NCBI GenBank assembly: GCA_018396515.1
Contig: JAGTQJ010000014.1
Coordinates: 1-10,049 of the forward strand
DNA: 10,049 bases
Direction: 5' to 3'
From: Candidatus Bathyarchaeota archaeon
Lineage (GTDB): Archaea > Thermoproteota > Bathyarchaeia > TCS64
In this document: piece by piece, positions 1 to 6,174 of the stretch
Layout of the letters: each line of letters starts with the position of its first letter
Position numbering within the stretch: the first letter of the stretch is position 1
Program-made: the position numbers and the translations under genes
The notes under the pieces: generated by a model
The model's database searches: none
Told to the model about the DNA's origin: nothing
What the model saw: the letters and a program-made list of their open reading frames with translations, nothing else

Positions 1-220
1 AGATCTTACCCTGCTCCTCCCTAAGACCCTGAATCTCCTTCCAGATCTTATTCTGGCCTTTCCTGAGTCTAACTTGTTCCCTCCTGAGCTTAACCTGCTC
101 CTCGGTGATGGAGTCGAGTCTCTTTAGGATCTCAGATAGACCTAGGTATCCTGCAACTGCATATCTGAACTCGATATCGCTGTCGAGAAGCTGTAGGAAA
201 TCCCTCTTCACCGCTTCCAA
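1..220 (-). CDS. DUF3782-like coiled-coil protein (N-terminal part, cut by window edge)
   Basis: Seventy-three codons are readable from a TTG at 220-218 to the window edge; the rest lies outside. The N-terminus contains FRYAVAGYLGLSEILKRLDS, then glutamine-, lysine- and glutamate-rich heptads (EEQVKLRREQVRLRKGQ, later EIQGLREEQGKI) that should form a coiled coil. This arrangement is typical of archaeal DUF3782 proteins, which often carry a PD-(D/E)XK nuclease-like domain after the coil; that domain cannot be seen here. The frame is closed by a TAA shortly upstream, so the TTG is the first standard start. GTG at 211 is the next possibility. A TATA-like box about 30 bases upstream implies a very short leader. 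Family assignment is from pattern memory; the exact role is unknown. Confidence 0.65.
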   Translation of the reverse strand, partial: MEAVKRDFLQLLDSDIEFRYAVAGYLGLSEILKRLDSITEEQVKLRREQVRLRKGQNKIWKEIQGLREEQGKI

Positions 221-249
221 TTTAGTCCGATTAATTTATGGCACGGAAG

Positions 250-258
250 CTTATAAAA
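250..258 (-). promoter_or_regulatory. TATA box of the DUF3782-like gene
   Basis: On the minus strand the sequence reads TTTTATAAG, centred about 34 bases before the TTG start at 220. Archaeal transcription starts about 25 bases after the box, giving a leader of a few bases. Confidence 0.5.
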
Positions 259-327
259 CGATAGAGTACTACGGCCTTAGTTAATTATTTCACCTCTTGG
301 ATGTTGTTTATGGCCTAAGCCCAAGAT

Positions 328-346
328 GAGCTTGAGGCTTAAGCTC
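328..346. repeat. Inverted repeat in the gap downstream of the flavoprotein gene
   Basis: GAGCTT (328-333) and AAGCTC (341-346) pair around a 7-base loop. A competing pair, taagcc (316-321) with ggctta (336-341), overlaps it. It lies about 75 bases beyond the stop of the flavoprotein gene and could help end that transcript, but no T-tract follows it, so the terminator role is weakly supported. Nothing else recognisable is seen in the 199-base gap 221-419. Confidence 0.3.
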
Positions 347-419
347 CAGTTCTCCTTCAAGTTGTTTTGGAATGGAGGTTTATGGGTCAGTCTAATTGGC
401 CTCTGGTGGTGAGGCTAGT

Positions 420-1769
420 TTACCTTGGCTCCTTCATCCTCCTCGCTGCGTTATCTGAGGCTAGGGTTAGGGCCTCCCATGTCTCATTGAGGGGTGGGGC
501 GTAGCATGTGTCCGACTTGGCTAGCTCCCAGACGGTCATCCCCATCTGGATCGCGATGGACGCCGCGTTTATCCTCTGGGTTACCTCCTCACCCCCTATG
601 ATCTGGCATCCTATAACCCTCCCTGAGTCCGGCTCTGCCACCACCTTCACCCTTATGTCCTTTCCCCCGGGATAGTACCTGGCTCTGGTCTTTGAGGTCA
701 CGACGCCTGAGACGGTTTTGAATCCGAGCCTTTGGGCCTGCACCTCCGTGAGACCCGTCGAACCGATCTCTATGTCGAAGGCCTTGGTGACGGCTGATGA
801 TAGGACCCCTGGGAATGTTGAGTATCCTCCGGCCGCGTTTATCCCTGCGACCCTGCCCATCCTGACGGCGGTTGTCCCGAGCTGGCTGAGGGTTGGCTGG
901 CCTGTCAGCAGGCTGTAGGACTCCGCGCAGTCCCCTGCGGCGTAGATGTCCTGTATCGAGGTCATCATCCTTGGGTTCACCCTTATCCCCCTTGTTGGCC
1001 CGATCTCGACCCCAGCCTGCCTGGCAAGCTCCGTGTTTGGCCTAGCCCCTGTTGAGACTATTACTATGTCCGCCTCTATCCTGCCTCCTCCGGCTACGAC
1101 CCCCTCGACCTTCCCTTCTCCCAGGATCTCCTCCACGCTGGTTCCTGTCAGCACCCGGACTCCCCTCTCCTCGAGAACCCTCTGGGCGGCTTGGGCCATA
1201 TCCCTGTCGAGGGCTGCGGGTAGGATGTTGGGTAGGAGTTCCACCATCGTCGCCTCTATCCCATGCTCCCTGAAGGCGTGGGCCATCTCTATTCCTATGA
1301 AGCCCGCACCTATTATGACCGCCCTCTTGGCGTTCTCCATAGCCTCCTTTATCCTCATCCCGTCTTCTATGGTTCTTAGGGTGAAGACCCCCCTCTTCTC
1401 CAAGCCCTTTATGGGCGGTGTGAAGGGGCTGGCTCCTGTTGAGATTATGAGGGAGTCGTACTCTTCTTGTTCAATCTCCCTCCCAGACTTGAGTTCCACC
1501 TTCTTCTCCTTGGGGTTTATGGAGACCGCGTGGGTCTCGGTTCTAACCTCAAGCCTCATCATCTTGTAGTAGGAGGGAGGGAAGACTATGAGGTCTTGGA
1601 AGCTTGGTATCTCCCCTGCGAGCACATAGGGAAGCCCGCATCTGGAGTAGGCGAGGTGTGGCTCGCCTGTCACCAGGGTTATCTCGGCGTCCCTGTCGGT
1701 TTTTCTAGCCGCAGAGGCTGCCTCCAATCCCGCGGCGTTAGCCCCGATTATGATGATCCTTCTTGACAT
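420..1769 (-). CDS. FAD-dependent CoA-disulfide reductase / NADH oxidase family protein
   Basis: A 449-residue cytosolic flavoprotein of the pyridine nucleotide-disulfide reductase superfamily. Visible in order: FAD-binding IGANAAG (residues 8-14); the single redox cysteine Cys44 in YSRCGLPY, the mark of CoA-disulfide reductases and related NADH oxidases or peroxidases; NAD(P)H-binding GAGFIGIE (154-161); second FAD contact IYAAGDCAE (275-283); and a C-terminal dimerisation domain with the family-type motif CYAPP (422-426). Length fits the family (about 440-460). Likely roles are NAD(P)H-dependent reduction of CoA disulfide or polysulfide, or of oxygen; sequence alone cannot choose. The ATG at 1769 is preferred because GAGGG lies 5 bases before it; the frame extends to TTG at 1784. 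It has its own promoter, separate from the signal peptidase gene upstream. Confidence 0.87.
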   Translation of the reverse strand: MSRRIIIIGANAAGLEAASAARKTDRDAEITLVTGEPHLAYSRCGLPYVLAGEIPSFQDLIVFPPSYYKMMRLEVRTETHAVSINPKEKKVELKSGREIEQEEYDSLIISTGASPFTPPIKGLEKRGVFTLRTIEDGMRIKEAMENAKRAVIIGAGFIGIEMAHAFREHGIEATMVELLPNILPAALDRDMAQAAQRVLEERGVRVLTGTSVEEILGEGKVEGVVAGGGRIEADIVIVSTGARPNTELARQAGVEIGPTRGIRVNPRMMTSIQDIYAAGDCAESYSLLTGQPTLSQLGTTAVRMGRVAGINAAGGYSTFPGVLSSAVTKAFDIEIGSTGLTEVQAQRLGFKTVSGVVTSKTRARYYPGGKDIRVKVVAEPDSGRVIGCQIIGGEEVTQRINAASIAIQMGMTVWELAKSDTCYAPPLNETWEALTLASDNAARRMKEPR

Positions 1770-1799
1770 AGCATCCCTCAACAATGGAAAACCGGTTCG

Positions 1800-1809
1800 A
1801 TTTTAAAAT
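1800..1809 (-). promoter_or_regulatory. TATA box of the flavoprotein gene, with palindrome
   Basis: The minus strand reads ATTTTAAAAT, centred about 35 bases before the ATG at 1769, so transcription should start near 1779, just ahead of the GAGGG ribosome-binding site. A perfect 8-base palindrome, AACCGGTT (1790-1797), lies between box and start point, where an archaeal repressor could block transcription. Confidence 0.5.
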
Positions 1810-1916
1810 ATGGGTGTACAAAGGCCTATAGAACCTAAATCAAGGGGCTTGACATCTTCCCTTAGGATATTGAGGTGAATTTTCAGGCTATTTAGGGATA
1901 TTTAATAATCTCCATT

Positions 1917-2912
1917 TTAATTGTTGGAGGGGATGGAGCGGAGCCATCTGCTCGCCTTAACGGCGGGGGTGAAGCCCCTCCTCCTGGAGACCATTGAGGA
2001 GAAGAATAGGGTGCACCCGGGTATTAGGAGGGATATGATGAGGTTGTACACGGGATGGAATGGGTAGGCCTCCCCGAATTGGAGCCATCCCATGGTGAGG
2101 AGGGCCCCCCTATTAGGCCACCAGAGGTTTGGGGTTATCCCGGTCAACCTCATGGATATGTCGCATGCCGTTGGCAAAACGATGAGGATCATGTGGTAGA
2201 GCCAGAGCATCGTGCAGAGGTCGTCGTCCCTGAAGGATAGGGGCGCTATGAGGCACCAGAGGTACCAGAGGGCTATGGATAAAGCCTCAAGGCCTAGGCC
2301 GAGGAGGCCGGTGATATAGGGGGATACGAGGATCAGAGGGGAGGCCAAGAACGGGATCAGGATGATCCATGGGAATCTCCCATCCACCTTTATGCCCTCC
2401 CTCGGGGGGGATATCCTGTCAATTAGGATGGCAACGGTTATTATTGAGGCTATGAAGAGGATGCCCCTTATTGTCCTGATGAATAGGGGAAGGTAGCCCA
2501 TTAATGGGATCCTCCAGACCACCCTCCCTATCACCCTCTCCTCCGGGACTGGCTGGCTGTCCCTGAAGGGGTTGTTGTCTCCCTTCGTTACGAACCACCA
2601 CTGGCCTCCCTGGAGGTACTTCTCGACCGCCCTGTGGACTATGTACTCCTCCGAGGCCCCGCTCCTAGAGAAGACTATGATCTCCCCGGTGGGCCTCGGC
2701 GCAGCCGTCACACCGCCGTAGTCGTCTATCCTGGCTACGAATATGAAGTCTCCTACGCCTAGGGTTGGGACCATACTCTGGGATACTACGACCATCACGG
2801 GATGCTCGGTTCCCAGGGTAACCCTAAGTAGCTGGACTCCCCCGAAGATTATGATGGCAAAGATGATGATGGAGGCTAGCTGTCCCGCCAGCTCTCTCCT
2901 ACGGGGCCTCAA
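1917..2912 (-). CDS. Archaeal type I signal peptidase with long membrane C-terminus
   Basis: 331-residue membrane protease predicted to remove signal peptides from secreted proteins. An N-terminal membrane helix (residues 13-31) follows RPRRR. The catalytic domain shows box B as SQSMVPTL (nucleophile Ser46), box D as VHRAV with His93 in place of the bacterial lysine (the archaeal/ER Ser-His type), and box E as KGDNNPFRD (Asp112, Asp118). Archaeal enzymes usually end soon after this. Here about 185 further residues follow, with roughly five hydrophobic segments (about 143-165, 180-204, 206-227, 234-250, 287-307). I do not recognise this tail. The start is TTG at 2912, 7 bases after the TFE-beta stop, with GAGGGG overlapping that stop as the likely ribosome-binding site, so translation is probably coupled. 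It is the last gene of the TBP operon. Confidence 0.87.
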   Translation of the reverse strand: MRPRRRELAGQLASIIIFAIIIFGGVQLLRVTLGTEHPVMVVVSQSMVPTLGVGDFIFVARIDDYGGVTAAPRPTGEIIVFSRSGASEEYIVHRAVEKYLQGGQWWFVTKGDNNPFRDSQPVPEERVIGRVVWRIPLMGYLPLFIRTIRGILFIASIITVAILIDRISPPREGIKVDGRFPWIILIPFLASPLILVSPYITGLLGLGLEALSIALWYLWCLIAPLSFRDDDLCTMLWLYHMILIVLPTACDISMRLTGITPNLWWPNRGALLTMGWLQFGEAYPFHPVYNLIISLLIPGCTLFFSSMVSRRRGFTPAVKASRWLRSIPSNN

Positions 2913-2919
2913 CCACCCC

Positions 2920-3285
2920 TCAGCCTCTTCTCCTCTCTCCAGAGTTCTCCATTATCCACCTCGTCAGATACTCGCAGCTTATGGGGGACCTCTCCCCTCC
3001 CTCGAAGCATCTATCTATATCGTCGCACCTCAGGCATGGGCTGTCCTTTATGGAGGCTAGGCTTACATGCCTCCTCTTCGAGTTGAGCTTGTAGGTCCAC
3101 CTCCCCTCGTAGAGCACCCGGTCTCTCTCGATCTCCCCCTTCTCCTCGAGCCTCTGGGCGAGCCTGGAGCCCTCCCTGCTGCTTAGGCCGAGCCTCTTCC
3201 ACATCTCACATTGCAGGATGCCATTCTCAGACTCCATTATCAGCCTCAGAGCCTTCTCCTCGAGGCCGTTGTTTCTCTGGGGCAA
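2920..3285 (-). CDS. tfeB: Transcription factor TFE-beta homologue (winged helix plus Fe-S motif)
   Basis: 121-residue predicted partner of TFE-alpha in transcription pre-initiation complexes, related to the RNA polymerase III subunit RPC34/RPC39. Residues about 10-68 form a winged helix (helices around ALRLIMESENG, CEMWKRLGL and EGSRLAQRLEEKGEI, then wing VLYEGRWTYKL). The C-terminus has Cys84-x2-Cys87-x5-Cys93-x10-Cys104 in the context CLRCDDIDRCFEGGE followed by SPISCEYLTRW. That layout is the [4Fe-4S] motif of the RPC39/TFE-beta family. The protein is short: wing plus cluster, with little else. The start is TTG at 3285, 8 bases after a strong GGAGGAGG; the TBP stop closes the same frame upstream. 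Its position between TBP and signal peptidase in one operon supports the assignment. The alternative is an unrelated wHTH regulator with a metal site. Confidence 0.78.
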   Translation of the reverse strand: MPQRNNGLEEKALRLIMESENGILQCEMWKRLGLSSREGSRLAQRLEEKGEIERDRVLYEGRWTYKLNSKRRHVSLASIKDSPCLRCDDIDRCFEGGERSPISCEYLTRWIMENSGERRRG

Positions 3286-3306
3286 TTCCAGATCCTCCTC
3301 CGCCGG

Positions 3307-3867
3307 TCAATCGTAGTATATCAGGCCCTCTTTCTGGAGGAGGTCGTAGAGCTTCTCGACCGCTTCTCGGACCATCGCCTCCTTTTTAGCGCCGGTGCAG
3401 ACTAGCTTCCCACTGGCGAATAGGAGCATCACGACCTTTGGGTCGGTCATCCTGTAGATGAGGCCTGGGAACTGTTCTGGCTCGTACATTATGTTCTCCA
3501 TCACGTTCGCAGCCATCTCGAGGTCTATCCTTCCCCCTAGGTTGGCTGAGGCGACGATGTTCTGGATGACTATCTCGGGCCTCCCCAGTATCACGATGCC
3601 GCTGTTCTTCAGCTCCTTCACAACCCTCCTTACGGCTCCCTTGGCCTGCTTCTCGGACTTCGCCCCTGTGCAGACCATCTTCCCGGAGGCGAATATGAGG
3701 GTCGCGGTTTTTGGTCTCTTCAGCCTGAAGACCAGTCCTGGGAATTGTTTGGGCCTATACTCGACGTTCCTGAAGGCCTTCATGATGGAGAGCAGGTCTA
3801 TCTTCTGATCCAAGGTCGCGGAGGCGACTACATTCTCGATGCTTATCTGGAGCTTTCTAGTGGACAT
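3307..3867 (-). CDS. tbp: TATA-box-binding protein (TBP)
   Basis: The general initiation factor that binds and bends promoter TATA boxes and recruits TFB and RNA polymerase. It consists of two direct repeats of about 85-90 residues: the first opens with IENVVASATL, the second with IQNIVASANL. Each contains a matching core (QFPGLVFRL / QFPGLIYRM; LIFASGKMVCTGAK / LLFASGKLVCTGAK). These cores carry the conserved saddle motifs, including the DNA-intercalating phenylalanines. At 186 residues it has normal archaeal length, with only a few residues after repeat two. I chose ATG at 3867; TTG at 3876 would add three residues. Both lie behind G-rich sequence after the upstream stop at 3883. It is the second gene in a tight operon: 15 bases after the small unknown gene and 21 bases before TFE-beta. 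Confidence 0.97.
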   Translation of the reverse strand: MSTRKLQISIENVVASATLDQKIDLLSIMKAFRNVEYRPKQFPGLVFRLKRPKTATLIFASGKMVCTGAKSEKQAKGAVRRVVKELKNSGIVILGRPEIVIQNIVASANLGGRIDLEMAANVMENIMYEPEQFPGLIYRMTDPKVVMLLFASGKLVCTGAKKEAMVREAVEKLYDLLQKEGLIYYD

Positions 3868-3882
3868 TCTCCCCAATCCCCC

Positions 3883-4209
3883 CTATTCGGATAATACCTT
3901 AGAGAGCTGTTCGGGAGGGATAATGTCCTGGCTGCTCACCTCCACTATAGGGATGGAGCTTATATTGGGATCGGTTCTCAACCTCTCGCTGTAGGAGATA
4001 TCGCCGGAGAAGTTGTTGTAGATGATGAAGCTTCCGGGCAGTGGCTTCTCCTCTCTGACGAAGAATAGGAAGACCTCGCTCATCGTCCCCCCAATGATGA
4101 AGTATATGTGTGCCCCTTCTGATTGAAAGTGCTGGATGACATTCATCGAAGGCGAAGAGGCTACCAGCATGACGAGGTCCCTTATAGACCTCAATCGAAT
4201 ATACTTCAT
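3883..4209 (-). CDS. Small conserved-looking protein of unknown function, first gene of the TBP operon
   Basis: 108 residues from ATG at 4209, or 118 from ATG at 4239. The shorter form is preferred: the duplicated TATA box at 4241-4258 touches the upstream ATG and would place the transcript start near 4218-4227, and GAGGG sits just before 4209. The sequence begins MKYIRLRSIRDLVMLVAS and alternates predicted strands and short helices (AHIYFIIGG, SEVFLFFVREE, GSFIIYNNFSG), with an acidic C-terminus. I see no signal peptide, metal motif or named domain. Strong hydrophobic strands suggest a small alpha/beta cytosolic domain, not a membrane protein. It ends 15 bases before the TBP start and shares its promoter, so a link to transcription initiation is possible but only by position. 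Confidence 0.7.
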   Translation of the reverse strand: MKYIRLRSIRDLVMLVASSPSMNVIQHFQSEGAHIYFIIGGTMSEVFLFFVREEKPLPGSFIIYNNFSGDISYSERLRTDPNISSIPIVEVSSQDIIPPEQLSKVLSE

Positions 4210-4240
4210 CTCCCTCGATAAGGGATATAGGCGAATCATG

Positions 4241-4258
4241 TTTAAATAGTTTAAATAG
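4241..4258 (-). promoter_or_regulatory. Duplicated TATA box of the TBP operon
   Basis: The plus strand carries two perfect adjacent copies of tttaaatag (4241-4249 and 4250-4258), giving two CTATTTAAA boxes on the minus strand 9 bases apart. Start points near 4218 and 4227 would follow, both just upstream of ATG 4209. This supports the shorter start for the first operon gene. Confidence 0.65.
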
Positions 4259-4263
4259 TTCGG

Positions 4264-4277
4264 CCCCTCTCAAGGGG
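4264..4277. repeat. Small inverted repeat in the divergent promoter region
   Basis: CCCCT (4264-4268) and AGGGG (4273-4277) pair around a 4-base loop. It lies just upstream of the duplicated TATA box, between the TBP operon and the methyltransferase gene, where a shared regulator could bind. The function is inferred from position only. Confidence 0.25.
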
Positions 4278-4329
4278 ATATCGCCTCCGTTGACGGGTTT
4301 AAAGGTTGTTGATGGGCGGCGCACAGATC

Positions 4330-4338
4330 CTTTTTATC
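4330..4338 (+). promoter_or_regulatory. Probable TATA box of the methyltransferase gene
   Basis: ctttttatc centred near 4334 puts transcription start near 4360, giving a leader of about 20 bases that holds GGAGGAG (4365-4371), 8 bases before GTG 4380. An upstream gggtttaaagg (4295-4305) is a better TATA match but would give a leader of over 50 bases. Confidence 0.4.
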
Positions 4339-4379
4339 CATCCTCTAAGGGATAGAGATAGAATGGAGGAGATGCCCGA

Positions 4380-4892
4380 GTGTTCGCAGGTAGTGTTTCT
4401 CTTGCCCCATATGTGGCGACCCCAGTGAATGTTGTGAGGGAGATGCTGAGGATAGCGGACGTGAAGCCGGGTGAGGCCGTCTACGACCTGGGGTGCGGCG
4501 ATGGAAGGATAGCCATCACGGCGGCCCTTGAGTTCGGCGCCAGGGGGGTTGGCGTGGACATCAATCAGAACCTTGTCAGGGAGGCCCGTAAGAGGGTGGA
4601 GGAGCTTCACCTAGGCGATAGGGTGAAGATCATCCACGGCAACCTCCTGGAGATAGACCTCAGCCAGGCTGATGTTGTGACCATGTATCTGACCACCTCC
4701 GCGAATGAGAAGGTGAGGCCAAAGCTGGAGCAGGAGCTTAAACCTGGGGCCAGGGTCGTCACCCACGACTTCATGATCCCGAAATGGGAGGTTACAAATA
4801 GCATGAAGGTTCAGGGAGAGTATAGAACCCATTTAATATACCTCTACATCTGGCAGCCGAAGGAGGGGGCTAGACACCCTGCCAAGCGGTGA
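4380..4892 (+). CDS. aKMT-like SAM-dependent protein-lysine methyltransferase
   Basis: 170-residue class I (seven-strand) methyltransferase. After APYVATPVNVVREML comes motif I, VYDLGCGDGR (34-43), which binds S-adenosylmethionine; GVDIN (58-62) supplies the acidic residue for the ribose. Then come VVTMYLTTSANEKVRPKLE and KPGARVVTHDF. Size, the TPxxVVxxML opening and the MxLxxxxNExxxPKLExELKPGxRVVxH block match the crenarchaeal protein-lysine methyltransferase aKMT, related to eukaryotic FAM173/ATPSCKMT; aKMT has broad specificity and modifies chromatin protein Cren7 among others. The assignment is from remembered sequence similarity. The start is GTG 4380, 8 bases after GGAGGAG. Two ATGs at 4363 and 4372 lie in another frame that ends at 4428. 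The gene diverges from the TBP operon. Confidence 0.8.
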   Translation: MFAGSVSLAPYVATPVNVVREMLRIADVKPGEAVYDLGCGDGRIAITAALEFGARGVGVDINQNLVREARKRVEELHLGDRVKIIHGNLLEIDLSQADVVTMYLTTSANEKVRPKLEQELKPGARVVTHDFMIPKWEVTNSMKVQGEYRTHLIYLYIWQPKEGARHPAKR

Positions 4893-4930
4893 ATATCACG
4901 ACTACTCTACCGATATCCCATCTTAGCTTT

Positions 4931-5034
4931 AAGAAGTTTCATGATCACTTCTTGTATAGGTGTTGATTTAGGCGACATATTTTTGATTGATTTTCAGTGC
5001 ACATTTTTCTATGTATATTTCGCCTTATTCTTTT
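4931..5034 (+). terminator. Likely termination region after the methyltransferase gene
   Basis: A 7-base inverted repeat, AAGAAGT (4931-4937) and ACTTCTT (4947-4953), is followed by three T-tracts near 4978-4984, 5003-5008 and 5028-5033. Archaeal polymerases stop at T-rich stretches, so the tracts are the stronger evidence. Confidence 0.45.
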
Positions 5035-5061
5035 TAGGAAAAATCTTATTAGGATCTTGAA

Positions 5062-5070
5062 ATATTTTTA
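5062..5070 (+). promoter_or_regulatory. TATA box of the TIM-barrel-like gene
   Basis: atattttta centred near 5066 predicts a transcript start near 5091, about 14 bases before the TTG at 5105. The short leader includes aaaaggg, a weak ribosome-binding site. Confidence 0.45.
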
Positions 5071-5104
5071 TTTGATTTGAGTTGAGTGAAAGGGTAAAAG
5101 GGCT

Positions 5105-6016
5105 TTGGAAAGGATCGGTATTCCAGGTAGAGATTTGTATGATCTTCCAACATCTAAGAAAACATTCCCAGATGGATGCAACTATAGGATAGAGATCTCA
5201 GGGGTTGAGAGGCCAGAGGTATTGGAAGCCTTAATTGATGAGAGGGACAAGAGAGATGTGCCCGTCTATAGGCTCATCAGCATGTGCATGGGGGCCACCC
5301 TCCTCGACGATAGGGAGATTATAAGGTTCGCCGAACTCGCAAGGGATGCTAGGATGGAGGTGATAGTCGTGCCAGGCCCCAGGCCCTCCTGGGATATAGG
5401 GAGGCAGGTCTGGACTGAGGAGGGGAAGAGGAGTGGATTCAGGCACAGGGGTTGTGACCAGCTCAACTACTTCATCTCCGATATGATGAGATGCTATGAG
5501 CTCGGGATCAGGGGCGTCATGGTCACCGATGAGGGGCTTCTATGGGCCATCACCGAGCTCAAGAAGATCGGGGAGCTTCCAAAAGACATCAAGGTGAAGC
5601 TCTCTGTCTGGGCTGGCTGTGCGAATCCAGCAGGGGCAAAGCTGATAGAAAGCCTGGGGGCCGATACCTTCAACCCCGTTGGCGACCTGACGCTCCCCAT
5701 GTTAGCATCGATAAGAAGTGTGGTGAACATACCCATGGATGTCTACATCTACTTCTTCGAGTCATTCGGGGGGAGCAATAGGTTCTGGGAGACACCTGAG
5801 ATAGCTAGGATAGCCTCCCCATGCTACTTCAAACTTGAGCCTGAGACCTCCTCGGGGGAGGCATACAAGCCCTGGACCGACCCCAAGAAGCTGGCCTTCC
5901 TGGCGAGGGAGAAGGTGAAATACGCCGAGATAATCATGAGCCTGATCGATAAGCATTACCCAGAGGCTAAAATCTCGAAGCAGGGCGCAGGCGATCTGGC
6001 CATACCGAAGCCTTAA
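5105..6016 (+). CDS. Conserved TIM-barrel-like protein of unknown function
   Basis: 303 residues, predicted cytosolic, no signal peptide or membrane helix. It opens MERIGIPGRDLYDLPTS and carries dense conserved-looking patches: CMGATLLDDREI (61-72), PGPRPSWDIGRQ (90-101), RGCDQLNYF (115-123), VTDEGLLW (140-147), WAGCANPAGAKLIESLGADT (169-188), FNPVGDLTLPMLASI (189-203) and ESFGGSNRFWE (219-229). Repeating strand-helix units ending in glycine- or aspartate-rich loops suggest a beta/alpha barrel with polar residues at the strand ends, as in an enzyme. I recall similar proteins in archaea and anaerobic bacteria, sometimes labelled peptidase U32-like; I cannot confirm this. The start is TTG 5105; an in-frame TAA lies just upstream. 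It stands alone, with promoter and terminator of its own. Confidence 0.8.
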   Translation: MERIGIPGRDLYDLPTSKKTFPDGCNYRIEISGVERPEVLEALIDERDKRDVPVYRLISMCMGATLLDDREIIRFAELARDARMEVIVVPGPRPSWDIGRQVWTEEGKRSGFRHRGCDQLNYFISDMMRCYELGIRGVMVTDEGLLWAITELKKIGELPKDIKVKLSVWAGCANPAGAKLIESLGADTFNPVGDLTLPMLASIRSVVNIPMDVYIYFFESFGGSNRFWETPEIARIASPCYFKLEPETSSGEAYKPWTDPKKLAFLAREKVKYAEIIMSLIDKHYPEAKISKQGAGDLAIPKP

Positions 6017-6035
6017 AACGGCATATCTCATCACC

Positions 6036-6048
6036 CCATTTTTATTCC
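6036..6048 (+). terminator. T-tract terminator after the TIM-barrel-like gene
   Basis: catttttattcc begins 20 bases after the stop. This is typical of archaeal T-tract termination; the AT-rich remainder to 6174 separates two convergent genes. Confidence 0.4.
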
Positions 6049-6174
6049 CCCTAACTCAATGAGCCTCTTTGAGCTTTTAAGATTCAGAACCATAATAGAA
6101 ATAACAATTTTATAGTGGAAAATTCATATAATTTTTGATTAATAGTATCTATGTTCACTGGAGACTGTTTGAGT

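Noticed and set aside
946..1569. 207-codon open frame on the plus strand
   Set aside because: It lies wholly opposite the flavoprotein gene, whose motifs are clear, and its product looks like low-information serine/proline-rich antisense.
1793..1800. ggttcga, resembling a tRNA T-loop
   Set aside because: No acceptor, anticodon or D-arm pairing around it; it is part of the palindrome in the flavoprotein promoter.
3899..4324. 141-codon minus-strand frame overlapping the first TBP-operon gene
   Set aside because: It crosses the duplicated TATA box and overlaps the frame with the better ribosome-binding site and operon spacing; histidine- and arginine-rich product.
4299..4610. Minus-strand frame over the methyltransferase start
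   Set aside because: Antisense to conserved methyltransferase motif I and its promoter; no recognised content.
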